A stretch of 64,000 bases of DNA from Hyphococcus sp. (GCA_028289605.1 JANQON010000006.1:186001-250000); one strand, 5' to 3'; positions 37,530 through 47,090 are shown, counted from the stretch's first letter. Notes: generated from the sequence alone by a model not told the origin. A program made the numbers and translations.

Positions 37530-39047
37530 ATGACGAAGTCGTTCGCCCCCATCAAAAGCATCGTGATTGTCGGCGGAGGCAGCGCTGGATGGATGACCGC
37601 CGCTGCGCTTTCGGACTCTGTTGGGGACAGCTGTAACATCACACTTGTGGAATCTGAGGTTATTGGAACTGTCGGCGTCGGCGAAGCGACTATTCCCCCG
37701 ATCCGCCATTTCAATCATCGCCTCGGCATCGCCGAAGATACATTTGTTCGCGAAACAAGCGGCTCCTACAAACTCGGCATTCAATTTGTGGACTGGACTC
37801 GCCTGGGACACAGCTACTTCCATCCGTTTGGGCAACACGGCGCCGAATTCGATCACGTTCCATTCTATCATTACTGGATGCGCGAACACCTCGCGGGGCG
37901 CGTCACCGGATCGATCGACGCCTTTTCCATGGCGTGGGCGATGGCCAGCGCAGGAAAATTCACCCATCCGGTTCAGGATAGACGCCTTATTCAGTCGACA
38001 TTCGATTACGCTTACCACTTTGACGCAGGCCTTTACGCCCAGTTCCTTCGCCGATTTGCGGAAGAGCGCGGGGTTCGTCGGGTTGAGGGACGCGTCACAG
38101 ATGTAAAACTCCATCCCGAAAGCGGTGTTATCGAAAGCGTCGCCCTCGAGGACGGGCAATCGATAGATGCTGAGTTCTTTGTGGATTGCAGCGGATTCCG
38201 CGGCCTGTTGATCGAAGACGCCTTGAAGGCCGGCTATGAAAACTGGCAGCACTGGCTGCCCTGCGACAGAGCGATAGCGGCGCCGTGCGAAAAAACCGGC
38301 GATATGCTCCCCTACACCCGTTCAACGGCAAAGTCCGCCGGTTGGCAGTGGCGCATTCCCCTGCAGCATCGCACGGGCAACGGGTATGTGCATTGCAGCT
38401 CATTTGTAGACGAAGGCGAGGCCACAGAAGCGCTCGTTTCCTCACTCGACGGGACGCTTGTCGCCGAACCGCGCACGCTGCGCTTTGTCACAGGTCGCCG
38501 ACGCAGCTTTTGGAAAAAGAACTGCGTGGCTATTGGGCTGTCGGCCGGCTTTATGGAACCGTTGGAATCGACGAGTCTTCATTTGATTCAATATGGAATT
38601 TTGCGACTGATCGCCTTGTTCCCGGACAGCGAAATGTCACCGCTGCTTGCGGATGAGTACAATGCGCAGACCACTGCGGAGTACGAACGCATTCGCGACT
38701 TCTTAATTCTGCATTACAACGCGACGGAAAGGGATGACTCTGAGCTGTGGCGCTATTGCGCAAATATGGAGATCCCTGACAGCCTTCGTTACAAGATTGA
38801 TCATTTCCGAAACTACGGCCTGCTGATCGCACGCGAAGGCGAACTATTTAACAATCCAAGTTGGATCGCTGTCTATCTTGGTCAAAATGTTACGCCTCGC
38901 CGTGCGCCCGCCCTTGCAGAAATGCGAAACGCTATGCCTGTCTCAGACCGCTTCAAAGCGATTTCAACGGCGATGAGAAACGCCGTCGCCGCTATGCCAA
39001 GCCATGAGGCGTTTGTTCAAGAGCATTGCCGCAGCACACATCAATAG
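37530..39047 (+). CDS. Tryptophan-halogenase-family flavoprotein 1
   Basis: 505 residues with an FAD-binding GGGSAGWMTAA motif at residues 15-25, Lys81 in SYKLGIQFVDW (equivalent of the catalytic Lys of PrnA), GWQWRIPLQHRTGNGYVH (the WxWxIP signature that blocks monooxygenation) and GFMEPLESTSLHLI. The start has GAGGAG and GGAG upstream. All visible halogenase residues are kept. Genes of this family are commonly found beside TonB receptors and glycoside hydrolases in Caulobacter and Xanthomonas carbohydrate loci, where their substrate is not established. Follows the cytoplasmic GH13 gene on the same strand. Confidence 0.92.
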   Translation: MTKSFAPIKSIVIVGGGSAGWMTAAALSDSVGDSCNITLVESEVIGTVGVGEATIPPIRHFNHRLGIAEDTFVRETSGSYKLGIQFVDWTRLGHSYFHPFGQHGAEFDHVPFYHYWMREHLAGRVTGSIDAFSMAWAMASAGKFTHPVQDRRLIQSTFDYAYHFDAGLYAQFLRRFAEERGVRRVEGRVTDVKLHPESGVIESVALEDGQSIDAEFFVDCSGFRGLLIEDALKAGYENWQHWLPCDRAIAAPCEKTGDMLPYTRSTAKSAGWQWRIPLQHRTGNGYVHCSSFVDEGEATEALVSSLDGTLVAEPRTLRFVTGRRRSFWKKNCVAIGLSAGFMEPLESTSLHLIQYGILRLIALFPDSEMSPLLADEYNAQTTAEYERIRDFLILHYNATERDDSELWRYCANMEIPDSLRYKIDHFRNYGLLIAREGELFNNPSWIAVYLGQNVTPRRAPALAEMRNAMPVSDRFKAISTAMRNAVAAMPSHEAFVQEHCRSTHQ

Positions 39048-39075
39048 GCGGTTGCGCTTTCTTCCGTACAAAAAG

Positions 39076-39106
39076 AAAAAAGGCCCGCCGGGCGGCAGGC
39101 CTTTTT
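39076..39106. terminator. Bidirectional intrinsic terminator
   Basis: GGCCCGCC and GGCAGGCC form a stem with one mismatch around a four-base loop (39082-39101). A-run on the left and T-run on the right make it work on both strands. It separates the convergent halogenase (ends 39047) and TonB receptor (ends 39128) genes. Confidence 0.88.
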
Positions 39107-39127
39107 CAGATTGAGTTCTTGGGAGGA

Positions 39128-41896
39128 TTAGAACTCTTTCTTGATCGTAAAGTTGTACGTCCGGCCGTAGAGTTCATGCCGGCTCGGGAACGTTCCGATG
39201 ACGCTGTTCCCAGCCGCATCAAGGAGGTCGTTCTGCGTCACAAACGGCTCGTCCGTAAGATTGAACACTTCAAATTGGACGCCGAAACCGTTCAACGGGC
39301 CTGAGTCCCAGGTATAGCCGAGCTGGGCGTCAAGGACAGTTTCTCCCTGCGCGTCCTGACCTGCAAGCTGACCGTTGAATTCCAAGATTTCAGAACGATA
39401 CTCTCCGCGGAAGCGGGCGCTTAGTTTCGCCTGCAGGCCGCCTCGGTCATAGTAGATATCGCTCGACCAGATATTCTCGGAATAGCCGGGGATATCGATA
39501 GGATCGCCAGTGGTGCTTGTAATCTCGCCGTCAGCATAGGTGTAGCTAAAGCTTGCGCCAAACCCATCAAGAACTTCGACGATGTCGACAAAATCCAGAC
39601 GAAGCGTTGCTTCGACACCGGTGATGCTACCGTCCGCCAAGTTCACCGGACCATTCACGGTGCCGATGCCGACTGACGGATTGGCGTCCAGGAACGCCCC
39701 TGCGCCGACAGTGCGAATTTGATCGCTCAAGTCCGCGAGGCTTGTGTTGTTCTCCACCCAGCTTGAAATATCTTTGTGGAAGAAAGCGATAGCAATCGCA
39801 GAAGCCGGCGAGAAATACTTCTCGAACGACACGTCGTAGGACGTCGACTCATACGGACGCAATGAGGGATTTCCACCGTCTACTGAGAAGCACGAAAGCG
39901 CCGGCGGATTTTGGGCAACCAGAACGTCCGGTATTCCATCGCCAGTGTTATCGAAGCAGCTAAGCGGATTGCTTGCTTGGATGCCTTGGTTCGCGGCAAG
40001 CTGATCGAGACGCGCCCGTGTTATGGACTGGGCGAACGCCAGCTTCACAAACGTATCGGGCATGATCTCAAAGGAGAGATTCACGCTGGGCAGCCAATGG
40101 TCATACGTCTCTCTGACGTTGTTCAACTGCGGCGTACTGGCGAACGTGATGGAGCCGACAGATGATTGGTCCGTGTTGATATATTGAACGCCAGCATTTC
40201 CGCGGACCGCCACAGAGCCGATGTCCGCCAAAATGTCGAACATTGCGTAGGCTGTGTGTATTTGTTCTTGCACGGACCAGTTAGCGGGGCCAGCGGCTCT
40301 AAGTTGATAAATTCCCGCATCGACGAACCCGGACGCATCATACGCGATGATGTCCTGCCCGATTAGGCCGCTATTTGTCGTTCCGACAATCGAGTCAGTT
40401 GGTATCGCAATCGCGTCGCCAACAAAATTCGGGCCTCGGTCGATGAAGTTCGCCGTTTCGTTGTTGTTCTTTTCACGCTCGGTATAAATGTATCCGACTT
40501 TGACGCTCGACAGGGGACCGGCTTCCAGAGCGTAGTCCGCCTCCAACCGCAATTGATGAAGCTCATCGTCGAATTCAGGCTCGCGCACAAACCCGACCTG
40601 ACCCCATCCGCCAGGATCGGTCAGCAACATGGTGGATGGGTCAGTGTAGTCTAGAACGCCGGATATGCTGTATTCGCCGTCGTCCGGGAAGAAAAATGTC
40701 AGCGTATCTTGAGCGCCGGAACGAGCCAGGCCCGTACCCGCATATGATTCAAAGTCGATGTCCTGCCGGTCCAATGTCGAAAAACCGTAATCGACCATCA
40801 GCCGCAATCTGTCTGACACATCGTATGTCGCGTTTCCGCCAATGGCGAAAATCTCGGCGGTGTTGCCTTCCGTATCCGTGCGAAGGATCGGAACGACTGC
40901 AGAATAGCGCGCCGCATCGGCAAATGGTCCGGCGCCGACGGCGCCGTCGAATTGCGCGCCGCTCCATGACGCAATCGGTGTTTCCGTGCCGCGGAAGATC
41001 CCGGAGTCTTGGGTATCGGTGTAGAAAGCGTCGATCGAAGCCTGAAAGCGGTCATTGGGCTCGAACTGCAATGCGCCGGCGATCGACGTCCGCTCGAATT
41101 CGCGGGACGTCACGCCCTGTCGCGGATTGTCAGACGGATAGATCAATCCGTTCGCGTCACGCGACACTTGGTTGCTGTTCGTTTTCAGCTCGCGTTGAAA
41201 GGTCTGGTTGGGGTTCGACTGAACCGTCGCTCCAATGTACCAACCGAGCGTCCCGTCGTCATTCTGGTCGATATACGATCCGAAAAAACGGTATCCTTGA
41301 TCACTGAAGTCCGGATTGAGTTTGCCGTTGTCATTTATGACATACCGCGCCGAAAGGTTGACTTTTCGGTCTTTGAAGCTGAGCGGCTTGATCGTGCGCA
41401 AATCGACGGCGCCGGCGATTCCGAACGCTGACAGACTGGCGTTCGGCGTCTTGTAGACGATGCCCTGCGCAATCAATTCCGACGGGAACTGGTCGAATTC
41501 AATGCCCCGGTTATTACCTGCCGAAACAATTTCGCGACCGTTTAGCAATGACAAAGAAAAGTCCGGACCAAGGCCGCGGATTGAGATCTGCTGCGATCGT
41601 CCGCGGACCCGCTGCGCCGTAATGCCTGGCAAACGCGCAAGAGCATCGGCGATGGACAGGTCCGGCAGCTTGCCGACGTCTTCAGCAGAAATCGCCTCGA
41701 CGATGCCGTCGGCGTTTTTCTTTGCTGAGAGAGAGTTCTGAATTGAGCTTCTGATGCCGGTTACGACAATCTGGTCTTGGGCGACGTCGGCGTCCGCATC
41801 CTGAGCCGTCGCCGGCGCCGTCATTGCCAACAGCGCAACGCCCGTGGCGGCGCCGCAAAGCAGCCGTGATTTAAGGTAAGGTCCTTCCAGGGCCAT
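39128..41896 (-). CDS. TonB-dependent outer-membrane receptor, probable maltodextrin transporter
   Basis: 922 residues from ATG 41896 with GGAGGA eight bases upstream. A signal peptide ends at APATAQ. A TonB box-like DQIVVTG is followed by the plug (VGKLPDLSIADALARLPGITAQRVRGRSQ, SIRGLGPDFSLSLLNGREI) and a beta-barrel ending in Phe (YNFTIKKEF). The plug belongs to the large Caulobacter/Xanthomonas-type receptors. Its neighbours (GH13, GH97, halogenase-like genes) match the Caulobacter mal locus, so maltodextrin uptake is the likely role; substrate is inferred. Confidence 0.93.
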   Translation of the reverse strand: MALEGPYLKSRLLCGAATGVALLAMTAPATAQDADADVAQDQIVVTGIRSSIQNSLSAKKNADGIVEAISAEDVGKLPDLSIADALARLPGITAQRVRGRSQQISIRGLGPDFSLSLLNGREIVSAGNNRGIEFDQFPSELIAQGIVYKTPNASLSAFGIAGAVDLRTIKPLSFKDRKVNLSARYVINDNGKLNPDFSDQGYRFFGSYIDQNDDGTLGWYIGATVQSNPNQTFQRELKTNSNQVSRDANGLIYPSDNPRQGVTSREFERTSIAGALQFEPNDRFQASIDAFYTDTQDSGIFRGTETPIASWSGAQFDGAVGAGPFADAARYSAVVPILRTDTEGNTAEIFAIGGNATYDVSDRLRLMVDYGFSTLDRQDIDFESYAGTGLARSGAQDTLTFFFPDDGEYSISGVLDYTDPSTMLLTDPGGWGQVGFVREPEFDDELHQLRLEADYALEAGPLSSVKVGYIYTEREKNNNETANFIDRGPNFVGDAIAIPTDSIVGTTNSGLIGQDIIAYDASGFVDAGIYQLRAAGPANWSVQEQIHTAYAMFDILADIGSVAVRGNAGVQYINTDQSSVGSITFASTPQLNNVRETYDHWLPSVNLSFEIMPDTFVKLAFAQSITRARLDQLAANQGIQASNPLSCFDNTGDGIPDVLVAQNPPALSCFSVDGGNPSLRPYESTSYDVSFEKYFSPASAIAIAFFHKDISSWVENNTSLADLSDQIRTVGAGAFLDANPSVGIGTVNGPVNLADGSITGVEATLRLDFVDIVEVLDGFGASFSYTYADGEITSTTGDPIDIPGYSENIWSSDIYYDRGGLQAKLSARFRGEYRSEILEFNGQLAGQDAQGETVLDAQLGYTWDSGPLNGFGVQFEVFNLTDEPFVTQNDLLDAAGNSVIGTFPSRHELYGRTYNFTIKKEF

Positions 41897-42339
41897 GTTC
41901 GATTCCTCCCGTCTGATCTTTTTTGGCAATCCGGTATTTGCACTTTTTTTCATAAACGAAGAATTCGCTTCGGTAAATCGCTCAATTAGAACGCTTCGTC
42001 GAGCCGCAAAACGCAAACCCACGCGGCGTCTTTGATTTTTTATATATTTTTCAGTGAGTTATGATATTGGGGCTGAATGACAGATGAGAATCCGCCGGTT
42101 TTTTTTGCCAGCTCGTGGCGCAGTGGTCACACTCTCGGCGGACGCGTTCGATTTGCATGCTCAAGCAACGAGGGAGTCGTGTTTTTGACCCGCTGCAAAG
42201 CCCGGCGGCAGAACCGCTAATGGTCTCTGTCTTTCGGGAAACCCCCGCAAAACTAAGGTTTTTTGCTTATATTGCAGACGTCAGGAAAAGCCATAAGCTC
42301 TCTCCTGCTGATTTGTCACCCTGTTCGGGACCCATAAAA
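41897..42339. other. Divergent promoter region between TonB receptor and DUF6445-like gene
   Basis: 443 bases. It includes an AT-rich stretch (42030-42080, TTTTTTATATATTTTTCAG) that could hold promoters, and imperfect TTGCA half-sites near 41928-41945 that do not match the spacing of the operator seen elsewhere. The plus-strand frame stays open from 42115 but has no start signal or family similarity before 42340. Confidence 0.4.
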
Positions 42340-43065
42340 ATGCTGCAAAGCGAAAGATCGCACATTCTCCCCAGGAAGTTTTCGCTCGACTCTGTCCGCA
42401 TCGAGAAATTTTCTACGCAAAAACATACACTTGCGACTATCGAAGATCTCCTCGCAGAACCCGACAAAGCGATCGCAACTGCAAAATTGCAAAAATTTGC
42501 AAAAATTACACCGCAGTATCCCGGTATTCGGGCGCCGCTTGATTCGAACGCCGCCGATGCGCTGGCGACCGCGCTGTCCCCTGTATTGTCCAGCGTATTC
42601 GGCGCTCCAGCGGGGAAATGGTCGATGCAGGGCTGGCACTCTCTCGTAACCAGCCCTCCCGACCGATTGGCGCCGATACAACGTTTTCCGCATGTCGACG
42701 GCACGGATCCGGAGCAGATCGCGTTGATGCTTTATCTTCACAAAACCGGCCATGGCGGCACCGCGTTCTTTCGCCACAAGTCGACCGGGCTTGAGGCCTT
42801 AACAGAGACCACTTTTCCTCGATACAGAGAGAGTCTGGAACGCGACGCAAAAAACGGAGGATTACCTCCAAGCGGTTATATTACAGACGGGGGACCGTAC
42901 TTTGAATGCACCCACAGGACAGAAGGCCAGTTCAATCAAGCGATCTTGTATCACGGCAACGTCCTTCACAGCGGCGTCATCGACAACGCACTTCCGCTCC
43001 ACGAGGACCCCTCCTTGGGCCGGTATACCATCAACGCATTTCTAAGACCGCCTCGGAAGCAATAA
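42340..43065 (+). CDS. DUF6445-like protein with 2OG/Fe(II)-oxygenase-type residues
   Basis: 241 residues from ATG 42340; the frame is open further upstream but family-like sequence starts near residue 20. The phrase LQKFAKITPQYPGIRAPLD and the overall pattern resemble DUF6445 proteins, which accompany halogenase-like genes near TonB receptors. I see H118-x-D120 (FPHVDG), H205/H210 in LYHGNVLHSGV and R228/R236 in GRYTINAFLRP. That order matches the metal and 2-oxoglutarate ligands of Fe(II) dioxygenases. The catalytic role is my inference; no ribosome-binding site is strong. Confidence 0.7.
   Translation: MLQSERSHILPRKFSLDSVRIEKFSTQKHTLATIEDLLAEPDKAIATAKLQKFAKITPQYPGIRAPLDSNAADALATALSPVLSSVFGAPAGKWSMQGWHSLVTSPPDRLAPIQRFPHVDGTDPEQIALMLYLHKTGHGGTAFFRHKSTGLEALTETTFPRYRESLERDAKNGGLPPSGYITDGGPYFECTHRTEGQFNQAILYHGNVLHSGVIDNALPLHEDPSLGRYTINAFLRPPRKQ
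42487..42502. promoter_or_regulatory. TTGCAA-N4-TTGCAA element inside a coding region
   Basis: TTGCAAAAATTTGCAA has exactly the form of the elements upstream of GH97 and the amylase gene, but lies within the DUF6445-like reading frame (codons for LQKFAK). It may be an intragenic operator for the halogenase gene downstream or a codon coincidence. Confidence 0.25.
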
Positions 43066-43117
43066 TCCGGCGACAAATACCGTCAACGCCGACTGAAAAT
43101 ATTTGTGAGAAACCACC

Positions 43118-44620
43118 ATGAGCGAACATCGAATAAAAAAGCTTGTCGTTGTGGGCGGCGGCACGGCGGGATGGATAACAGCGGCCGCATTCTCGCGGTT
43201 GTTGGGATCCGCAATCGAGATTGAACTTGTTGAATCGGAAACAATCGGCACCGTCGGGGTTGGCGAGGCGACGATTCCGCAAATCATCCGCCTGAACAAA
43301 ATTCTCGGCCTCGACGAAAACGATTTTGTGAAAAACACTTTCGGCACATTTAAGCTGGGCATTGAATTTGTCGACTGGGCGAACAAAGGCGACAGATACC
43401 TTCATACTTTCGGCGACGCCGGCGTGAATCTTGCGAGCGTTCACTTTCACCACTATTGGCGGCGCGCCGCCATGTCGGGTACCGCCAACACGCTTTGGCA
43501 CTACTCGCTGCATGAGCTTGCCGCCCAGGAAGTAAAGTTTTCCCAACTTGATCGCGTCGGGAACACGCAAATGACCGGCCTCGCATATGCCTACCACTTC
43601 GACGCCGGCCTCTATGCGCGGTATCTGCGGAGCTACTCAGAAGCGAAAGGCGTGGTCCGACACGAAGGCATTGTTCAGTCGGTAGATCGCAATGCTGAGT
43701 CTGGCGACATCGAATCGATCACTCTCGAAGATGGGAATTCAATTGAAGGCGACTTCTTTATCGATTGCACAGGCTTTCGAGCGCTGCTGTTGGGACAATC
43801 GATGGGCGTCGGCTATCGCGATTGGTCTCAGTGGCTTCCCTGTGACCGCGCCCTTGCGGTCCCGAGCGAGCGATTGTCGCCGCTGCCGCCTTACACGCGC
43901 GCCACGGCGCGAACGGCAGGGTGGCAATGGCGCATTCCACTACAGCACCGCACCGGCAACGGCCATGTGTACAGCAGCAACTTCATTGAAGACGACCAAG
44001 CGACTGAAATGCTGTTGCAGAACCTTGAAGGCGATGCGTTGGACGACCCTCGCCCGCTTCGCTTCCGTACAGGTCGGCGTGAGCGGTTTTGGGCTCACAA
44101 CTGTGTCGCCATAGGATTATCGAGCGGATTTCTCGAACCGCTTGAATCGACCAGTATTCATTTGATCCAATCCAACGTTAGTCGTCTCATCAGCCTGTTT
44201 CCGCGTGACCGCGTTCATGCGGCGGACCGCGAAGAATACAACCGCCGCACAGCAATCGAGTTTGAACAGATTCGAGACTTCCTTATCTTGCATTACCACC
44301 AGACGCAGCGCGAAGACACGGAGTTCTGGAAATACTGTAAAAACATGGATGTCCCCGACACGCTCACGCACAAAATCGACTTGTTCAAAGCTTCAGGACG
44401 CATAGGCCGAGATGTGGATGACCTATTTCGCGACGCCAGTTGGGCTCAAGTGATGCTTGGACAAGGCATCCTACCGGATGACTATAATCCTATGGCGGAC
44501 AAATTGAACGATGATCAACTAACCGCCTTTTTGTCTGACATAAGAACGATAATTGAAAAAGCGGTCGCCGGCCTGCCGACTCACGATCAGTACATTGCCG
44601 CCAACTGCGCCGCAGATTAA
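43118..44620 (+). CDS. Tryptophan-halogenase-family flavoprotein 2
   Basis: 500 residues, the second halogenase-like protein in the locus and clearly related to the first along its length. GGGTAGWITAA is the FAD-binding motif, Lys79 lies in GTFKLGIEFVDW, GWQWRIPLQHRTGNGHVY is the WxWxIP signature and GFLEPLESTSIHLIQ the late active-site segment. It starts 53 bases after the DUF6445-like gene and ends tail to tail with the formylglycine-generating enzyme gene, overlapping by four bases. Free tryptophan is not necessarily its substrate. Confidence 0.92.
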   Translation: MSEHRIKKLVVVGGGTAGWITAAAFSRLLGSAIEIELVESETIGTVGVGEATIPQIIRLNKILGLDENDFVKNTFGTFKLGIEFVDWANKGDRYLHTFGDAGVNLASVHFHHYWRRAAMSGTANTLWHYSLHELAAQEVKFSQLDRVGNTQMTGLAYAYHFDAGLYARYLRSYSEAKGVVRHEGIVQSVDRNAESGDIESITLEDGNSIEGDFFIDCTGFRALLLGQSMGVGYRDWSQWLPCDRALAVPSERLSPLPPYTRATARTAGWQWRIPLQHRTGNGHVYSSNFIEDDQATEMLLQNLEGDALDDPRPLRFRTGRRERFWAHNCVAIGLSSGFLEPLESTSIHLIQSNVSRLISLFPRDRVHAADREEYNRRTAIEFEQIRDFLILHYHQTQREDTEFWKYCKNMDVPDTLTHKIDLFKASGRIGRDVDDLFRDASWAQVMLGQGILPDDYNPMADKLNDDQLTAFLSDIRTIIEKAVAGLPTHDQYIAANCAAD

Positions 44621-45564
44621 CGCCTGGTAGGATCGCGGACGATCCGGAAGCCAATGTGCGACGTCCCGAAAGCGAGGTCCTGCGCTTGTCGAGCCGCCGG
44701 CCGAAACCGCGCGCAGTAGGATTCCGCGCAGAGATATGAACCGCCCTTAATCGTTCCGACCGCGACGCCTGGTTGAGCCGGATCCAATCCTTTGGCGCCT
44801 GCGCGCTCAACCGCTTCCTGCGTGTGAGAAGGAGAAAAAGGCGACGCGGTCCACTCCCACGCGTTTCCGATCATGTCGTGGAGCCCGAAACCGTTTGCAG
44901 GATAGCTGCCGACCGGTGCAAGGTCTTCGTATCCGTCGTCAGCGCTGTTGATCACGGGAAAAACTCCCTGCCAGGTATTGGCTTTTCCCATCAGCGCATC
45001 AGGCGTCTCACTACGAGGATTTGTCTGCGCTTTGTTCGACCCGCCGCGTGCGGCGTATTCCCACTCGGCCTCCGTCGGCAGGCGGCCTCCCGCCCATTTC
45101 GCATATGCTTCCGCATCGTCGCGGGTAATGTGAACGACCGGCAGATCCGGGCGCGGCGCAACGCTTTCCACACCCTTCACCCTGCGCCAGTTGGCGCCTT
45201 CCACGAGACGCCACCAGCTAAGATTGCGAGCGACGGTGGCGCTTGAAGGATCGAAAACTGCAGACGAAGGCGGCAGGTCAATTCCAGGGCCGGCGGGGTC
45301 GGCGGCGCTCCATCCTCGTTCTGCGCGTGTCACATACCCCGTTGCCGAAACGAAAACGGCGAATTGGGCGTTTGTGATTTCCGTTTTCGCCATGTCAAAA
45401 CCGTCAACGCAGACTTCGCGCGCTGGCGCTTCCTCGGGGTATGCCGTATCCGCCCCCATGACAAAGCATCCGTCCGGCAACGAGACCCACTCCAACTCAA
45501 TCGGAGCCGTCGACGCCGTGAACAGCAGCGCCTGAACCATCAGTACGAAATCAGTCGATATCAC
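44617..45564 (-). CDS. Formylglycine-generating enzyme (sulfatase-modifying factor), possibly exported
   Basis: 315 residues. FGE oxidises the active-site Cys of sulfatases to formylglycine. C279 and C284 in GGSYLCAESYCARFRPAAR correspond to the two catalytic copper-binding cysteines of aerobic FGE. EITNAQFAVFVSATGY, GGRLPTEAEWEYAARGG and GLHDMIGNAWEW are family motifs. GTG 45564 overlaps the sulfatase stop (GTGA), so translation is coupled. The first 20 residues are hydrophobic (FVLMVQALLFTASTAP) and could export it, which would be unusual. It pairs with the sulfatase upstream. Confidence 0.92.
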   Translation of the reverse strand: MISTDFVLMVQALLFTASTAPIELEWVSLPDGCFVMGADTAYPEEAPAREVCVDGFDMAKTEITNAQFAVFVSATGYVTRAERGWSAADPAGPGIDLPPSSAVFDPSSATVARNLSWWRLVEGANWRRVKGVESVAPRPDLPVVHITRDDAEAYAKWAGGRLPTEAEWEYAARGGSNKAQTNPRSETPDALMGKANTWQGVFPVINSADDGYEDLAPVGSYPANGFGLHDMIGNAWEWTASPFSPSHTQEAVERAGAKGLDPAQPGVAVGTIKGGSYLCAESYCARFRPAARQAQDLAFGTSHIGFRIVRDPTRR

Positions 45565-47090
45565 GGGGGAGCGGACCGTTCATACTGATCACGCCACGCC
45601 TCTATGTCTTCCTTGAATTTCGAGACAAGTTGCGGGCGGTTGGCGGACACATCCTCAAGTTGGCCGGGATCCCCAACGAGATCATAGAGCGCCGTCTCAT
45701 CGGTCTCCGATATCCAGACGAAATGCCAGCGTAAATCGCGCCTGTAATATCCGGACTGCGGCGCCCCCATGTGGTCTTCCGTCGAGGCGTCGGGCTCGCC
45801 GCGAAAATTGGTTCCCGCGCGGTGTTGCGTCATCCGGCCGATAAAAAAATCGCGCGGGTCAGAGAGCTGGCCGCCCTCAATCTGGGGACGGAGCGAATGC
45901 CCCGGCAGATTTGCCGGCGTCCTGGCGCCGGCATAATCAAGAATGGTCGGCATGATATCCAGTGCGCTCGCCAAGGTGACATCATCGCGCATAGGCGTAA
46001 TCTTACCGCGCCAATAGAACATTATCGGCGTACGGAAACCGGTATCGAAAAATGATCCCTTCCCGCGCGGCCCGCCATTGGCGAAGGTGACATGATCGTC
46101 GGCGTATTCAACGCCAGGCGGCTGCTCCCAGCCATTATCGTTCACATAAACAATCACCGTATTGTCGAGCAGTATTTCCCGGCGCAAGGTATCGATGATC
46201 TCACCGACCCCCCAGTCAAACCAGGCAATATTGGCGTAGTAGAGCTTCGCCGACTCCGACAGATCTTCCTGGTCCTCGAAAAACTTATAGAATTGATCCG
46301 GCGGATTCAGCGGCACATGCGGCAATGCCGGCCCATACCAAACAAAAAAAGGTTGTTCCGCATTATTGCGGATAAAGTCGGTGACCGGCTCCATCGTCTC
46401 CCGGCCGATTTCGTTTCCCTTTCCACCCATGAAGGTAAAGAACCAACGGTCGCCGAGATCAACGGCGTCCCGCCACTCCCATGTTTCCGTCATGCCTTCA
46501 CTGAAACCGCCATGCGCATAGGATTGTTCCCACCATTTCCCGCTTTGGTGTGAAACGTACCCAACCTCCGCAAGCAGGCGCGGCAAGGTCGAAAACCGCT
46601 CTATTGCGGTCGTTTCGTACTGACGCCACAGAATCTGTCGCTCTTGGTCCGTATCGACACCATCCGGAATTAGTTTTGACGCCATCATGTCGTCAGCAAT
46701 CGCGCCCGCTTGCTGTTCGTACTGAACCGGATAGAGACCCGTCACGAGACTCTGAAGCGTTGGCCGGCAAAAGTTCGCAGTAGCGTGGCCGACTTCAAAC
46801 ACAGCGCCGCCCTCGCCGAGAATATCCATGTTTGGCGTCAGTACGTTTTCGTCGCCTAGAAACCCAAGGTAAGGCCAACCCAAATCATCTGCTATAATTA
46901 ATACGACATTGGGCGGTCCGTCCGGGCGCCGAGGAACAACGGCGCGGTCGATTTCACCAGCATAGGTGTCGTCGAACACGCCCCCGAAGTCGAACGCGTC
47001 AGACTTGGCATTCGCTGTTTGAGCGCCATCATGCGCGCAGCCCCACAGACCGAAAAGAGCAATCAACACCAGAAAGAATGGGCGCCTCAT
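45561..47090 (-). CDS. Lipoprotein sulfatase with atypical CxPxL motif
   Basis: 509 residues. The signal ends in the lipobox LWGC (Cys18), so it is membrane-anchored. NVVLIIADDLGWPYLGFLGD carries the metal-binding Asp pair. The formylglycine motif reads C108-R-P-T-L112 followed by QSLVTGLYP; canonical sulfatases have C-x-P-x-R, so the Arg is replaced by Leu. KWWEQ, ALPHVPLNP and NDNGW segments fit the alkaline-phosphatase fold. GAGGG precedes the ATG. The FGE partner suggests that Cys108 is still modified. Substrate unknown. Confidence 0.9.
   Translation of the reverse strand: MRRPFFLVLIALFGLWGCAHDGAQTANAKSDAFDFGGVFDDTYAGEIDRAVVPRRPDGPPNVVLIIADDLGWPYLGFLGDENVLTPNMDILGEGGAVFEVGHATANFCRPTLQSLVTGLYPVQYEQQAGAIADDMMASKLIPDGVDTDQERQILWRQYETTAIERFSTLPRLLAEVGYVSHQSGKWWEQSYAHGGFSEGMTETWEWRDAVDLGDRWFFTFMGGKGNEIGRETMEPVTDFIRNNAEQPFFVWYGPALPHVPLNPPDQFYKFFEDQEDLSESAKLYYANIAWFDWGVGEIIDTLRREILLDNTVIVYVNDNGWEQPPGVEYADDHVTFANGGPRGKGSFFDTGFRTPIMFYWRGKITPMRDDVTLASALDIMPTILDYAGARTPANLPGHSLRPQIEGGQLSDPRDFFIGRMTQHRAGTNFRGEPDASTEDHMGAPQSGYYRRDLRWHFVWISETDETALYDLVGDPGQLEDVSANRPQLVSKFKEDIEAWRDQYERSAPP

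Noticed and set aside
42115-42339. 75-codon N-terminal extension of the DUF6445-like protein
   Set aside because: No ribosome-binding site, no family similarity, and it would fill the divergent promoter region.
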